Below, piece by piece: positions 18,813-27,821 of a stretch of 64,000 nucleotides of DNA. The translations under genes were made by a program, and so were the position numbers. Each line of letters begins with the position of its first letter. The first letter of the stretch is position 1. Source of the stretch: Sphingomonas sinipercae (GTDB lineage: Bacteria > Pseudomonadota > Alphaproteobacteria > Sphingomonadales > Sphingomonadaceae); the NCBI RefSeq assembly GCF_011302055.1, contig NZ_CP049871.1, forward strand, positions 268,501 through 332,500. The letters are read 5' to 3'. The notes under the pieces are model-generated. The model saw nothing but the letters and a program-made list of their open reading frames with translations. It ran no database searches and was not told the origin of the DNA.

Positions 18813-19331
18813 ATGATCCGGCCCTCCTCCTTGGCTCAACTTGCGCTGGCCGCGGCGGCGATGGCCGTACCCGCGCGCGTGGACGCCGTGCCTGCGTCGA
18901 AGAACGCGACCGGCGCCGCGACGCTGCTTCGGCCGTTGACCCTGCAAAAGAAAAGCGACCTCGATTTCGGCAACGTCATCGGCAGCGCCGCGGCCGGAAC
19001 CGTCGTCCTCAACCCGGCGACGACGGCAGTGACCACAACCGGCGGGATTACGCGTGCAGGCGGCGTTCCAAGCGCCGCGCGCTTCACCGGCGCCGCGTCC
19101 GACGGGCCGGTGGTGAACATCAAGCTGCCGAACCAGCCGGTACTCCTGACCCGGGTCGGCGGGACCCAGACGGTCAGCTTGTCGGCCTTCACGCTCGACG
19201 GGCCCGCCAAGCGCGTGATGGGGACCGCGCCAAGCTTCGATTTCTCGGTCGGCGGCACGGTGACGATCCCCGCCAACCCGGTGGCCGGCGACTATGTCGG
19301 AACGTTCCCGGTGACCGTCCAATATCCCTGA
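18813..19331 (+). CDS. secreted DUF4402 domain protein (copy 1)
   Basis: The 172-residue protein starts with a signal peptide ending near VDA-VPAS and continues as a single beta-rich DUF4402 domain: LRPLTLQKKSDLDFGNVI, a repeated Gly/Thr-rich stretch, and the C-terminal GDYVGTFPVTVQYP. DUF4402 proteins are exported and have features of fimbrial or surface subunits, but their function is not established. It lies 107 bases upstream of a second member of the same family, so the pair probably arose by tandem duplication. Confidence 0.85.
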   Translation: MIRPSSLAQLALAAAAMAVPARVDAVPASKNATGAATLLRPLTLQKKSDLDFGNVIGSAAAGTVVLNPATTAVTTTGGITRAGGVPSAARFTGAASDGPVVNIKLPNQPVLLTRVGGTQTVSLSAFTLDGPAKRVMGTAPSFDFSVGGTVTIPANPVAGDYVGTFPVTVQYP

Positions 19332-19438
19332 CCCGTTTAGGGGCGTGGTAAACTTTTCGCGTACCTCGACTCTTCAATCGCCAGTCATCCGCTTCGCCGA
19401 CAATCGCGCTAACGACACATTGCGCGAAGGAAATCGAC

Positions 19439-19957
19439 GTGGGGACTTCAAAGCTGATGATCGCGGCCCTTGCCGCAGCACTGACCGTGCCGACGGGCGC
19501 ACAGGCCGCCGGCGTTCCGGCGACCACGGATTCGGGCGGCAAGGCACTAATCCTGGTGCCGTTGACGCTGACGAAGATCGACGACCTGGATTTCGGCACG
19601 GTCATCCCGTCGTCCGTGTCGGGGGTCGTCACCATCAACGCGACCACTGGCGCTCGCAGCTTCGCTGGCGGCGTGACGGGCATTTCGACGGTCGCCGGCA
19701 ATCGCGCCGAATTCGCCGGTGCCGGCTCGCCCAGCCAGCAGGTCATCCTGGCGCTCTCGCCGCCGGCGCAGCTGACCAGCGCGGCAGGCGATACGGTCGA
19801 CGTGCTTGGCCTGACGCTCAACGGCTCGGCGATCCGCACCATCGATCCGACCACCCGGGCGTTCTTCGTCGGCGTCGGTGGATCGCTGCTGATCGGCGGC
19901 GACCAGCCGGAAGGCGACTACAGCGCCGACTTCTCGCTGACCGCTATCTATCAATAG
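19439..19957 (+). CDS. secreted DUF4402 domain protein (copy 2)
   Basis: The 172-residue protein has the same length and layout as its upstream neighbour: signal peptide ending at AQA-AGVPA, then LVPLTLTKIDDLDFGTVIP, and a closing EGDYSADFSLTAIYQ. The GTG at 19439 is preceded by GAAGGAAATC, supporting this start. The two paralogues differ strongly in the middle, so duplication is old. The gene is separated from copy 1 by 107 bases and may have its own promoter there. Function is unknown; export to periplasm or surface is inferred. Confidence 0.85.
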   Translation: MGTSKLMIAALAAALTVPTGAQAAGVPATTDSGGKALILVPLTLTKIDDLDFGTVIPSSVSGVVTINATTGARSFAGGVTGISTVAGNRAEFAGAGSPSQQVILALSPPAQLTSAAGDTVDVLGLTLNGSAIRTIDPTTRAFFVGVGGSLLIGGDQPEGDYSADFSLTAIYQ

Positions 19958-20002
19958 GATGCCTTGTCGCGGCTGGCGCGCGACCTTAAGTGCGCAGCTG
20001 CG

Positions 20003-20203
20003 ATGAACGGACCACCGCCTCCTGAAACCTTCAAGGTGACTGCGCCGCAGGTTGCCTGTGACGGGTCGGGGGCGGTGTCGCCCGAATTGGGGCACCCGCG
20101 GGTCTTCCTTCGGATCGACCCCTCGGTCGGGTTCGTCGAGTGCGGTTATTGCGACCGCCGCTTCGTGCTCGAAGGGGGAGTCGCGGACACCGACTCGGCA
20201 TGA
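20003..20203 (+). CDS. zinc-finger domain protein (CHCC/NDUFS6-like)
   Basis: A 66-residue protein with VACDGSGAVSPELGHPRVFLRI followed by VECGYCDRRFVL. The Cys, His and CXXC spacing fits the zf-CHCC family that includes the NDUFS6 subunit of complex I, and alphaproteobacterial relatives are common. A TTG at 19964 in frame would add 13 residues; the ATG at 20003 fits the family better. Its TGA overlaps the tldD ATG, so it is translationally coupled to the protease gene. Zinc binding is inferred from the motif. Confidence 0.85.
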   Translation: MNGPPPPETFKVTAPQVACDGSGAVSPELGHPRVFLRIDPSVGFVECGYCDRRFVLEGGVADTDSA

Positions 20204-21624
20204 GCATCGATCCGCGCCAGTTTATCTATCGACCCGGCCTGCTCGATCGCGACGACGCCAAGCGTCTGGCGGGCGTGCACCTGTCCGGCTGCGACGATGG
20301 CGAGCTGTTCCTCGAATATAGCGCGAGTGAGGGGTTCGGGTTCGACGACGGCCGGTTGAAGACCGCGGATTACAGCACCGGTTCGGGCTTCGGCCTGCGC
20401 GGGGTCAGCGGTGAGATGACCGCCTTCGCCCACGCCAACGAAATCAGCGCCGCCGCGATCGATCGCGCCGCCGCCACGCTCAAGCTGCTCGACCCCGCCA
20501 AGGGCGCGCCGTCGCCGTCCCCGGCCCGGACCAACCAGGCGATGTACGGCGCCGACGACCCGCTCAGCGCGGTTGCGTTTGCCGACAAGGTCGCGCTTTG
20601 CCAGCAGATCGATGCCGCCGCCCGCGCCCGCGACCCGCGGGTCGCGCAGGTCAGCGTCGCGCTTTCGGCAAGCTGGCGAGCGATCGAGATCGTCCGTTCC
20701 GACGGCTTCATTGCCTCCGACGTCCGCCCGCTGGTTCGCCTTGGGATCCAGATCGTCGCCGCCGACGGTGCAAGGCGCGAAACCGGCAGCTACGGCACCG
20801 GCGGCCGTTATCTTTACGACCGGCTGTTCGACCCGGCGGTCTGGAACCGCGGCATCGACGAGGCGCTGGCGCAGGCGATTACCAACCTGTCCTCGGTCGC
20901 GGCGCCCGCAGGCGAAATGCCGGTGGTGCTCGGCCCCGGCTGGTGCGGCGTGCTGCTTCACGAAGCGGTCGGCCACGGGCTGGAGGGCGATTTCAACCGC
21001 AAGGGCACCTCGGCCTTCAGTGGGCGCATCGGTGAGCGTGTCGCGGCGCCCGGCGTGACGGTGATCGACGACGGCGCGATCCGCGACCGGCGCGGGTCGC
21101 TGACGATCGATGACGAAGGCACCCCGACCCAGCGCAACGTGCTGATCGAAGACGGCGTCCTCAAAGGCTATATCCAGGACCGGCTCAATGCCCGGCTGAT
21201 GGGCGTCGATCCGACCGGCAACGGCCGCCGCGAAAGCTTCGCGCACGCGCCGATGCCGCGGATGACCAACACCTTCATGCTCGGTGGCAACGACGATCCC
21301 GACGAGCTGATCACCCGCGTCCCCGACGGCATTTACGCCAAGAGCTTCGGCGGCGGGCAGGTCGATATCACCAGCGGCAAGTTCGTATTTTCCTGCACCG
21401 AGGCCTATCGAATCCGCGGCGGCAAGATCGCCGAGCCGGTCAAGGGCGCGACCCTGATCGGCGACGGTCCGACGGTGCTGACCCGGGTCAAGGGGATCGG
21501 CAACGACATGTGCCTCGACGAAGGCATCGGCGTTTGCGGCAAGGGCGGCCAATCGGTTCCCGCCGGGGTCGGGCAGCCGACATTGCTGATCGACGGGCTG
21601 ACGGTCGGCGGCACCGCCGCTTGA
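20200..21624 (+). CDS. tldD: metalloprotease TldD
   Basis: TldD forms the TldD/TldE (PmbA) heterodimer that degrades unfolded peptides and matures some modified peptides. The 474-residue protein carries the zinc motif in GVLLHEAVGHGLEGDFNRKG (HEXXXH). The family segments GRLKTADYSTGSGFGLR, IDDEGTPTQRNVLIEDGVLKG, NTFMLGG and SFGGGQVDITSGKFVF flank it. The start overlaps the zinc-finger gene stop and its own stop overlaps the TTG of the DUF924 gene. The partner tldE is not in the window. Confidence 0.95.
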   Translation: MSIDPRQFIYRPGLLDRDDAKRLAGVHLSGCDDGELFLEYSASEGFGFDDGRLKTADYSTGSGFGLRGVSGEMTAFAHANEISAAAIDRAAATLKLLDPAKGAPSPSPARTNQAMYGADDPLSAVAFADKVALCQQIDAAARARDPRVAQVSVALSASWRAIEIVRSDGFIASDVRPLVRLGIQIVAADGARRETGSYGTGGRYLYDRLFDPAVWNRGIDEALAQAITNLSSVAAPAGEMPVVLGPGWCGVLLHEAVGHGLEGDFNRKGTSAFSGRIGERVAAPGVTVIDDGAIRDRRGSLTIDDEGTPTQRNVLIEDGVLKGYIQDRLNARLMGVDPTGNGRRESFAHAPMPRMTNTFMLGGNDDPDELITRVPDGIYAKSFGGGQVDITSGKFVFSCTEAYRIRGGKIAEPVKGATLIGDGPTVLTRVKGIGNDMCLDEGIGVCGKGGQSVPAGVGQPTLLIDGLTVGGTAA

Positions 21625-22169
21625 CCGAGGCCGCCGCAAACTGGCGTGCCGATGTCCTGAATTTCTGGTTCGGCCTGGGCTACGACCGCTGGTTCGGGGG
21701 CGATCCCGAACTGGATGAAGCGATCGCCGACCGCTTCCAGCATCTCTGGGCCGAGCAGCGCCAGCTACCGGTGGACAGTTTCCTTGCCGATCCCCGCACC
21801 GCGCTTGCCGCGGTCATCCTGTTCGACCAGTTCCCGCGCAACATGTTCCGCGGCTCGGCGGAACAGTTCGCCACCGACCATCTTGCGCTACAGATCGCAA
21901 AGGCGGCGGTTGCCCGCGATTTCGACGACGGGCTGTCCGACGACGAGCGCGCCTTCCTCTACCTGCCGTTCCAGCACAGCGAGGATCTCGATGACCAACG
22001 GCACTCGCTGCTGCTGGTGTCGGGGCTGAAGGATCAACGGTATCTGCCGTTTGCGCAAAAGCACCATGACGTCATCGAACGTTTCGGCCGCTTTCCCCAC
22101 CGCAATGCGATCCTTGGCCGATCGCCGCGTCCCGACGAAATTGCCGCCGGCGACGTCGTCCCGTGGTGA
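21621..22169 (+). CDS. DUF924 family protein
   Basis: The 182-residue alpha-helical protein has the DUF924 signature: VLNFWFGLGYDRWFGG, LAAVILFDQFPRNMFRG, FLYLPFQHSEDLDDQ and GRFPHRNAILGR. The fold is TPR-like; function is unknown. The start is a TTG overlapping the tldD TGA (TTGA), so translation probably depends on ribosomes finishing tldD. It converges with the DUF442 gene, 13 bases apart. Confidence 0.9.
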   Translation: MTEAAANWRADVLNFWFGLGYDRWFGGDPELDEAIADRFQHLWAEQRQLPVDSFLADPRTALAAVILFDQFPRNMFRGSAEQFATDHLALQIAKAAVARDFDDGLSDDERAFLYLPFQHSEDLDDQRHSLLLVSGLKDQRYLPFAQKHHDVIERFGRFPHRNAILGRSPRPDEIAAGDVVPW

Positions 22170-22182
22170 CTGCCGGCTAAGT

Positions 22183-22587
22183 TTACAGCAGGTGGGCGAT
22201 CGGCCCGATGTCGACTCCGGCATCGGCGGCCGCGGCCTCGAGCTGGGCGACCGAAGCGCCCTGATGCCGACGGGCGACTGCCCAGGCGAGCGCCGACCGG
22301 GTTCCGGAGCGGCAGAACGCAAGCACCTTTCCGTCCGCGGACTCGAGCGCCTGGCGCATCAGTTCGACGTCCGCGGGGCCGATCCCCCGGACGATCGGGA
22401 TGTGGCGGTAAGCGATGCCGGCTTTTACCGCAGCATCCTCGATCTCGGCGCTGCAGGGTTGGCCTTGATCCTCGCCGTCCGGCCGATTGTTGATGATCAG
22501 GGTCACGCCCTCATCCTTGAACTGGGCGATTTCGGCGGGCGTGACCTGGCCGCTCACGAATGTGGTGTCGTCGAGCTTGCGGATCAT
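22183..22587 (-). CDS. TIGR01244 / DUF442 family protein, dual-specificity-phosphatase fold
   Basis: A 134-residue protein beginning IRKLDDTTFVSGQVTP, typical of the BLH/DUF442 family also found fused to beta-lactamase-like persulfide dioxygenases. The CX5R phosphatase-type loop FCRSGTRSA is intact. Family members are linked to sulfide or persulfide metabolism or act as phosphatases; which applies here is not shown by sequence. Its ATG overlaps the recQ stop by four bases, making it the last gene of the exporter-recQ operon. Confidence 0.85.
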   Translation of the reverse strand: MIRKLDDTTFVSGQVTPAEIAQFKDEGVTLIINNRPDGEDQGQPCSAEIEDAAVKAGIAYRHIPIVRGIGPADVELMRQALESADGKVLAFCRSGTRSALAWAVARRHQGASVAQLEAAAADAGVDIGPIAHLL

Positions 22588-24359
22588 GCGCTTTCCTCCT
22601 CGAATGCCCGAACGCTTGCGAGCATCGCTTCTCCATAGCGCTCCAGCTTCGCTTCGCCCACGCCCTGAACTTCGGCAAGTTCGCGAAGCGTGCCCGGGCG
22701 CCGCTCGGCGATTCCGCGAAGCGTCGAATCGTGGAACACGACGTAGGGCGGAACCCCGGCGGCGGATGCCAATGATCGCCGCGCTTCCCGCAATGCCTCG
22801 AACAGCGGGTCGGCCGGACCGTCCGACGATCGCCGCCGCGACCCGCGCTTGCGCGGCGGGGGCACGGCAATGACCAGCCTCTCGTCGCCCTTCAGGATCG
22901 GCCTTGCGCCGGGGCCGAACGACAGCCCGCCATAGGCATCGGCGCGAAGCGCATCGCGGGCGATCAGCGCGCGCGACACCGGCTTTAACAAGGCGAGCTC
23001 GTCGGCGTCGGCAATGCCGAACACCGATAACCGGTCGTGGCCGAAGCTGCGCACCTTTTCGCTGTCATTGCCGCCCAGCACGTCGGCCAGGTGGGCGACC
23101 CCGAAGCGCATTTCCGTGCGGAACGCGGCGGAAAGCAGCTTTCGCGCAACTTCCGTCGCGTCGATCGTTGCCGGCGGGTTCAGGCAATTGTCGCAGTTGC
23201 CGCAGTTTTGCGCCGGCGCCTCGCCGAAGTGGCGCAGCAGGATGGCGCGGCGGCAGGAGGCCGATTCGACCATCGCGGCGAGCGCGTTCAACCGCTCGCG
23301 TTCGCCCTGGCGGCGATCGGGCTCGACCTCGGTTTCGATCCGCCGGCGGGCGCGCGCAAAGTCTTCCGCGGCCCAGAACAGCCAGGCCTCGGCCGGCTCG
23401 CCATCGCGACCGGCGCGGCCGGTTTCCTGGTAATAGGCCTCGATCGACTTGGGGATTGCGGCGTGGGCAACGAAACGCACGTCGGGCTTGTCGATCCCCA
23501 TGCCGAAGGCGACGGTGGCGGCGATCACCATGTCTTCCGAAGCGACGAAGGCGGACTGGTTGCGCGACCGCACCTGCGGTTCCAGGCCGGCATGGTAAGG
23601 CGCGGCCTTGCGCCCGCCGGCGGCGATCGTCTCGGCGATCCGCTCCGCCTTGTCGCGGCTTGGCGCATAGACGATGCCGGAGCCGCCGTGGCTGGCAAGC
23701 AGCGTCTTGAGCTGACCGGGCAATCCGTCGCGCGGCAGCACGTGATAGCGGATGTTGGGCCGGTCGAAGCCGGCGATGACCAGCCCGTCGTCGGGGATTC
23801 CAAGCTGGGCGAGGATATCGCTTCGAGTACGCTCGTCGGCGGTGGCCGTCAGCGCCAGCCGCGGGACGCCGCCGAACGTGTCAAGCAATGGCCGCAACAG
23901 CCGATAATCGGGGCGGAAATCGTGTCCCCATTCGCTGACGCAATGGGCTTCGTCGATTGCAATAAGCGACAGCGGGACGTCGCCGAGCAAGCGCTGGAAG
24001 CTGCCCGTGGTCGCCCGTTCCGGCGCTGCATAAAGCAAGTCCAGTTCGCCCGCGCGCAACCGCTCGATCGTCCGCTCACGGTCCGAGTCCGCCGACGTCA
24101 ACGCGGCGGCCCGGATGCCGGCCGCGTCTGCGGAACGGATCTGGTCGTGCATCAAGGCGATCAGCGGCGAGATGACCAGCGCCGTCCCTTCGCGGGCGAG
24201 CGCGGGCAGCTGGTAGCACAGCGACTTGCCGGCGCCGGTCGGCATCACCGCCAGCGTGTGCCGGCCGGCCATCACGCGGTCGACCACCCGCTCCTGCACG
24301 CCGCGGAAGCTGTCGAAACCGAAAACCGTCTTGAGGATTGTGCCCGGATCGCTCGTCAT
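22584..24359 (-). CDS. recQ: ATP-dependent DNA helicase RecQ
   Basis: A 591-residue superfamily 2 helicase with Walker A AVMPTGAGKSLCYQLPA, the DEAH box IDEAHCVSEWGHDFRPDYR, and helicase motif QETGRAGRDGEPAEAW. The RQC zinc site is CGNCDNC preceded by CRRAILLRHFGE, and a C-terminal HRDC domain covers about residues 510-590. It unwinds recombination and fork-restart intermediates. The start ATG at 24359 overlaps the stop of the upstream exporter (ATGA). An extended upstream frame exists but is not homologous. Confidence 0.96.
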   Translation of the reverse strand: MTSDPGTILKTVFGFDSFRGVQERVVDRVMAGRHTLAVMPTGAGKSLCYQLPALAREGTALVISPLIALMHDQIRSADAAGIRAAALTSADSDRERTIERLRAGELDLLYAAPERATTGSFQRLLGDVPLSLIAIDEAHCVSEWGHDFRPDYRLLRPLLDTFGGVPRLALTATADERTRSDILAQLGIPDDGLVIAGFDRPNIRYHVLPRDGLPGQLKTLLASHGGSGIVYAPSRDKAERIAETIAAGGRKAAPYHAGLEPQVRSRNQSAFVASEDMVIAATVAFGMGIDKPDVRFVAHAAIPKSIEAYYQETGRAGRDGEPAEAWLFWAAEDFARARRRIETEVEPDRRQGERERLNALAAMVESASCRRAILLRHFGEAPAQNCGNCDNCLNPPATIDATEVARKLLSAAFRTEMRFGVAHLADVLGGNDSEKVRSFGHDRLSVFGIADADELALLKPVSRALIARDALRADAYGGLSFGPGARPILKGDERLVIAVPPPRKRGSRRRSSDGPADPLFEALREARRSLASAAGVPPYVVFHDSTLRGIAERRPGTLRELAEVQGVGEAKLERYGEAMLASVRAFEEESA

Positions 24360-26173
24360 TCCGCCGCCAGCGCCGCCTCTTCTGCCGAGCGCTCGCTGGC
24401 CTGCCGATTCCACAGCTCCGCGTAAAGCCCGTTGCTGGCGAGCAGCTGGGCGTGGGTGCCGCTTTCGGCGACCACGCCCTGGTCGAGGACGATGATCTGG
24501 TCGGCATCGACGATGGTCGACAGGCGGTGGGCGATGACCAATGTCGTCCGGTCGAGCGCCAGCCGCTCCAGCGTCGCCAGGATCGCTTCTTCGGTGCGGC
24601 TGTCGAGCGCGCTGGTCGCTTCGTCGAGGATCAGCAGCGGCGGATTCTTCAACAGCGTCCGGGCAATCGCCACCCGCTGCTTTTCTCCGCCGGAAAGCTT
24701 CAGCCCGCGCTCGCCGACCAGCGATTCATAGCCGCTGGGGAGCGATTCGATGAAGCCGTCGATGGCCGCTCCGCGCGCCGCTTCTTCGACTTCGCCGTGT
24801 TCGGCACCGTCACGCCCGTAAGCGATGTTGTAGCCAATGGTGTCGTTGAACAGCACCGTATCCTGGGGCACGATCCCGATTTGCGCGCGCAGGCTGTCCT
24901 GCTTGACCTCGGCAATGTCCTGGCCGTCGATCAGGATCCGGCCGCTCGACGGTTCGTAGAAGCGGTAAAGCAGCCGCGCGATGGTCGACTTGCCCGCGCC
25001 CGACGGGCCGACGATCGCTACCCGCGAACCCGGGCGGACCTCGAAGCTCAGCCCTTTCAGGATTTCGCGCCCGTCTTCGTAACCGAAGCGCACGTCCTCG
25101 AAGCGGACGTGGCCGCCGTTGACGCCCAGCGGCTTCGCGCCCGGCCGGTCGACGATCTCCGGCGCGGTGTCGAGAAGGCCGAACATCGCTTCCATGTCGA
25201 TCAGCCCCTGGCGGATGGTGCGATAGACCCAGCCGAGCATGTCGAGCGGCCGGAACAGCTGCATCAGCAAGGAATTGACCAGCACCACGTCGCCCGGCGT
25301 GAACTGCCCGCGGCTCCACCCCCACACGGTGAAGGTCATCGCCCCGGCCATCATCAGGTTGGTGATGAAGGACTGGCCGATGTTGAGCCACGCCAGCGAA
25401 ACTTCATTCTTGACGGTGGCGCTGGTGAACTGGCCGATGGCGTCGTCGTAGCGCTTGGCCTCGCGCTCCTCGGCGCTGAAATATTTCACCGTCTCGTAAT
25501 TCAGCAGCGAATCGACGGCGCGGCCGATGGCGCGGTTGTCGACCTCGTTCATTTCGCGCTGCAGCCGTGCCCGCCAGTCGGTCACCTTGCGCGTGAAGGC
25601 GATGTAGAGGGCGACCATCGCCAGCGTTGCCGCGACCAGCCCGAACCCGAACTTGACGAAGAAGATCACGCAGATCGCCGCCAGTTCGATGATCGTCGGG
25701 CCGATGTTAAACAGCAGGAAATAAAGCATCATGTCGATGCTCTTGGTGCCGCGCTCGACCACCTTGGTCAGCGATCCGGTGCGGCGTTCAAGGTGGAAGC
25801 GAAGCGACAGCCGATGGATGTGGCGGAACACCTGGCCGGCAAGACGCCAGGCCGCGTTCTGCCCCACTTTTTCGAACAAGGCGTTGCGCAGATTGTCGGA
25901 CAGGACCCCGGCGAAGCGCGCGCCGGCGTAGGCCAGGACCAAAGCGGCGACGACGGAGAAGACGGCGGCGCCCGTCGCCATCCGGTCGATCACGCCCTTG
26001 TAGGCGAACGGCATCAGAAGCACCGCCGCCTTGCCGGCCAGCACGAGCAGGACTGCGCCGACGACGCGCGCCTTCAACTCCCGCTCCCCCGCCGGCCAGA
26101 GCATCGGCAGGAAGCGAAGCAGCGTTTTGAACCCGCCCTTGGGCTTTTCCGGAACCTGTGCCGCCGCTGCCAT
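24356..26173 (-). CDS. ABC exporter, ATM1/HMT1 type (fused permease and ATPase)
   Basis: A 605-residue half-transporter with six TM segments in the first 340 residues and a C-terminal ATPase: Walker A IVGPSGAGKSTIARLLY, signature LSGGEKQRVAIART and Walker B LLILDEATSALD. The N-terminal sequences LRFLPMLWPAGERELKARV and SLRFHLERRTGSLTKVVERG are typical of the ATM1-like group. That group exports glutathione-linked compounds or metals and supports iron-sulfur homeostasis. It probably works as a homodimer in the inner membrane. It heads the operon exporter-recQ-DUF442. Confidence 0.92.
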   Translation of the reverse strand: MAAAAQVPEKPKGGFKTLLRFLPMLWPAGERELKARVVGAVLLVLAGKAAVLLMPFAYKGVIDRMATGAAVFSVVAALVLAYAGARFAGVLSDNLRNALFEKVGQNAAWRLAGQVFRHIHRLSLRFHLERRTGSLTKVVERGTKSIDMMLYFLLFNIGPTIIELAAICVIFFVKFGFGLVAATLAMVALYIAFTRKVTDWRARLQREMNEVDNRAIGRAVDSLLNYETVKYFSAEEREAKRYDDAIGQFTSATVKNEVSLAWLNIGQSFITNLMMAGAMTFTVWGWSRGQFTPGDVVLVNSLLMQLFRPLDMLGWVYRTIRQGLIDMEAMFGLLDTAPEIVDRPGAKPLGVNGGHVRFEDVRFGYEDGREILKGLSFEVRPGSRVAIVGPSGAGKSTIARLLYRFYEPSSGRILIDGQDIAEVKQDSLRAQIGIVPQDTVLFNDTIGYNIAYGRDGAEHGEVEEAARGAAIDGFIESLPSGYESLVGERGLKLSGGEKQRVAIARTLLKNPPLLILDEATSALDSRTEEAILATLERLALDRTTLVIAHRLSTIVDADQIIVLDQGVVAESGTHAQLLASNGLYAELWNRQASERSAEEAALAAE

Positions 26174-26246
26174 CCGCCCCTACGTAGGAGCGCCCACGCG
26201 CGCCAGCAAACGGATGCGACGAACCGTTTGGAACCACGCCATTAAT

Positions 26247-26275
26247 TGTCGGTTCTGAAGACAAGTTCACCGACA
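26247..26275. repeat. short inverted repeat in the promoter region of the 85-residue gene
   Basis: TGTCGGT and ACCGACA form perfect 7-base arms separated by 15 bases, ending 11 bases before the ATG at 26287. It could be an operator or a leader hairpin; no regulator is recognised for it. Confidence 0.3.
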
Positions 26276-26286
26276 GGCGAGAACAC

Positions 26287-26544
26287 ATGGGTCCGGGTTA
26301 CTTTATCATTGCAATCCTCGGCTGCGCCGACGGCGGCACCGCCTGCACCCCCGTCGCCACCGCCCCGACGCGCTACGAGAGCCAGGCTGCGTGCGAGGCC
26401 GCGACGGTGGAAACGCTGACCAAGAACAGCGATTTCGATTTCCCGAGCTTGCTCGCCCAGTGCCGCGCGGTCGGCCCGAGCGAGACTGCGGAAAAGGCCA
26501 AGGCCGAACAGCCCAAGCCTCGGACCCCCGCCCGACAGGCCTAG
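26287..26544 (+). CDS. small hypothetical protein
   Basis: An 85-residue protein with a hydrophobic start GPGYFIIAILGCADGG, two more cysteines (TACTPV and QAACEAATV) and a charged tail rich in Lys, Pro and Ala. The Cys spacing suggests disulfides in an exported protein, but no clear signal peptidase site is visible. It stands alone between divergent and co-directional neighbours with 113 bases upstream. I do not recognise the family. Confidence 0.6.
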   Translation: MGPGYFIIAILGCADGGTACTPVATAPTRYESQAACEAATVETLTKNSDFDFPSLLAQCRAVGPSETAEKAKAEQPKPRTPARQA

Positions 26545-26676
26545 GCCCAACGCGCCGAGCGGCGCTCATCTGAAGACCAACTGCAGGAACGGCTTTTCGC
26601 GGCGCCGGTTGAATCGGCGAAGTGCCGCGTGCCGTGCCGGCGCGCGAAGCGAATGGACCGCCAAGGGAGCAGTGCG

Positions 26677-27537
26677 ATGAGCGACAATGATGTCATGGAA
26701 CCGATGATCCACGAAGATCGGGAGCCGGGCCATGAAAGCCAGCTCGAGCCGAAGCCCGACTGGGCGCCGCGCTATCCCGGGTCGGGGCGGCTGCAGGGCA
26801 AGGTCGCGCTGATTACCGGCGCCGATAGCGGAATCGGCCGCGCCGTCGCGGCGCTGTTCGCGCGCGAGGGGGCTGACGTCGCAATCCTCTATTTGTGCGA
26901 GCACGACGACGCGCGGAAGACGAAGGAGATCGTCGAAGGCGAAGGCCGCCGCGCCATCGCCATAGCCGGCGACGTCGGCAGCAAGTCTTTTTGCGAACAG
27001 GCCGTCGCCAAGACGATCGAGGCGTTCGGCCGGCTCGACATCCTCGTCAACAACGCGGGCGAGCAGCATCCCGACGAAGACATTCGCGACATTACGGAAG
27101 GGCAGCTGAAGCGGACTTTCCAGACCAATTTCTACGGCTACTTCTTCATGGTGCAGGCGGCGCTCGACCACCTCAAGCAGGGGTCGGCGATCATCAACTG
27201 CACATCGGTGACGATGTACAAGGGCTCGCCGCAGCTGCTCGACTATAGCGCGACCAAGGGCGCGATCACCGCTTTTACCCGGTCGCTGTCGAAGGCGCTG
27301 GTGGACAAGGGCATTCGGGTCAACGGCGTGGCGCCCGGACCGATCTGGACTCCGCTCAACCCGTTCGGCGGGCAAAAGCCGGAAGACATTCCGGAGTTCG
27401 GCAAGGATACGCCGATGGGCCGCCCCGGCCAGCCCAACGAGGTCGCGCCGGCCTTCTTGTTCCTGGCCTGCGAAGACAGCAGCTACATGATCGGGCAGGT
27501 GCTCCACCCCAATGGCGGCGACCTGACTTCAAGCTAG
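26677..27537 (+). CDS. SDR family oxidoreductase
   Basis: A 286-residue short-chain dehydrogenase/reductase with cofactor motif ALITGADSGIGRAVA, NNAGEQ, the active-site serine in INCTSVTMYKG and the YSATKGA (YXXXK) pair. The N-terminal extension of about 45 residues (QLEPKPDWAPRYPGSGRLQGK) is characteristic of the general-stress SDRs related to YhdF/YghA. The ATG at 26677 has AAGGGAG upstream. NADP-dependent aldehyde or alcohol turnover under stress is likely; the substrate is unknown. Confidence 0.93.
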   Translation: MSDNDVMEPMIHEDREPGHESQLEPKPDWAPRYPGSGRLQGKVALITGADSGIGRAVAALFAREGADVAILYLCEHDDARKTKEIVEGEGRRAIAIAGDVGSKSFCEQAVAKTIEAFGRLDILVNNAGEQHPDEDIRDITEGQLKRTFQTNFYGYFFMVQAALDHLKQGSAIINCTSVTMYKGSPQLLDYSATKGAITAFTRSLSKALVDKGIRVNGVAPGPIWTPLNPFGGQKPEDIPEFGKDTPMGRPGQPNEVAPAFLFLACEDSSYMIGQVLHPNGGDLTSS

Positions 27538-27633
27538 GAAGTCGGCGAAATTCACCACATCATGGCGGTGAATTGGTGGGAATTTCTGCCAGCCCGAAAG
27601 CACGAACACTGTAAACATTGGATAATTCCAAAT

Positions 27634-27649
27634 TGGCACGATCCCTGCA
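27634..27649 (+). promoter_or_regulatory. sigma-54 (RpoN) promoter, -24/-12 elements
   Basis: TGGCACGATCCCTGCA matches the RpoN consensus TGGCACG-N4-TTGCW at every fixed position but one. The GG and GC pairs are exactly 12 bases apart. Transcription would start near 27660, about 40 bases before the first small gene of the PspC unit. Phage-shock operons of enterobacteria are classically RpoN-dependent, which supports the call. No psp activator gene is visible nearby. Confidence 0.75.
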
Positions 27650-27702
27650 TTGAAGGTTGCAGGGGTCCGATCGTGGGTCCCGACAGAAAAGGGAACAGAC
27701 CG

Positions 27703-27807
27703 ATGATCGCAATTTTCGAACCGAACCGCACGACCGCCACCTCGCTCGCCGCCGCCTTCGTGTCGGCCATGCTGCTGATCAGCAGCGCCACTTCGCTGAT
27801 CGCCTGA
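27703..27807 (+). CDS. 34-residue hydrophobic small protein in front of pspC
   Basis: The peptide begins MIAIFEPNRTTATSLAAAF and ends SATSLIA; residues 12-33 would form one membrane helix. It is the first open frame after the sigma-54 promoter and ends 14 bases before the pspC-like start, so it is probably the first gene of the operon. GGGAACAGACCG lies just upstream of the ATG as a weak ribosome binding site. It could be a small membrane stress sensor or a leader peptide; function is unknown. Confidence 0.6.
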   Translation: MIAIFEPNRTTATSLAAAFVSAMLLISSATSLIA

Positions 27808-27821
27808 CGGAAGGAATGGCA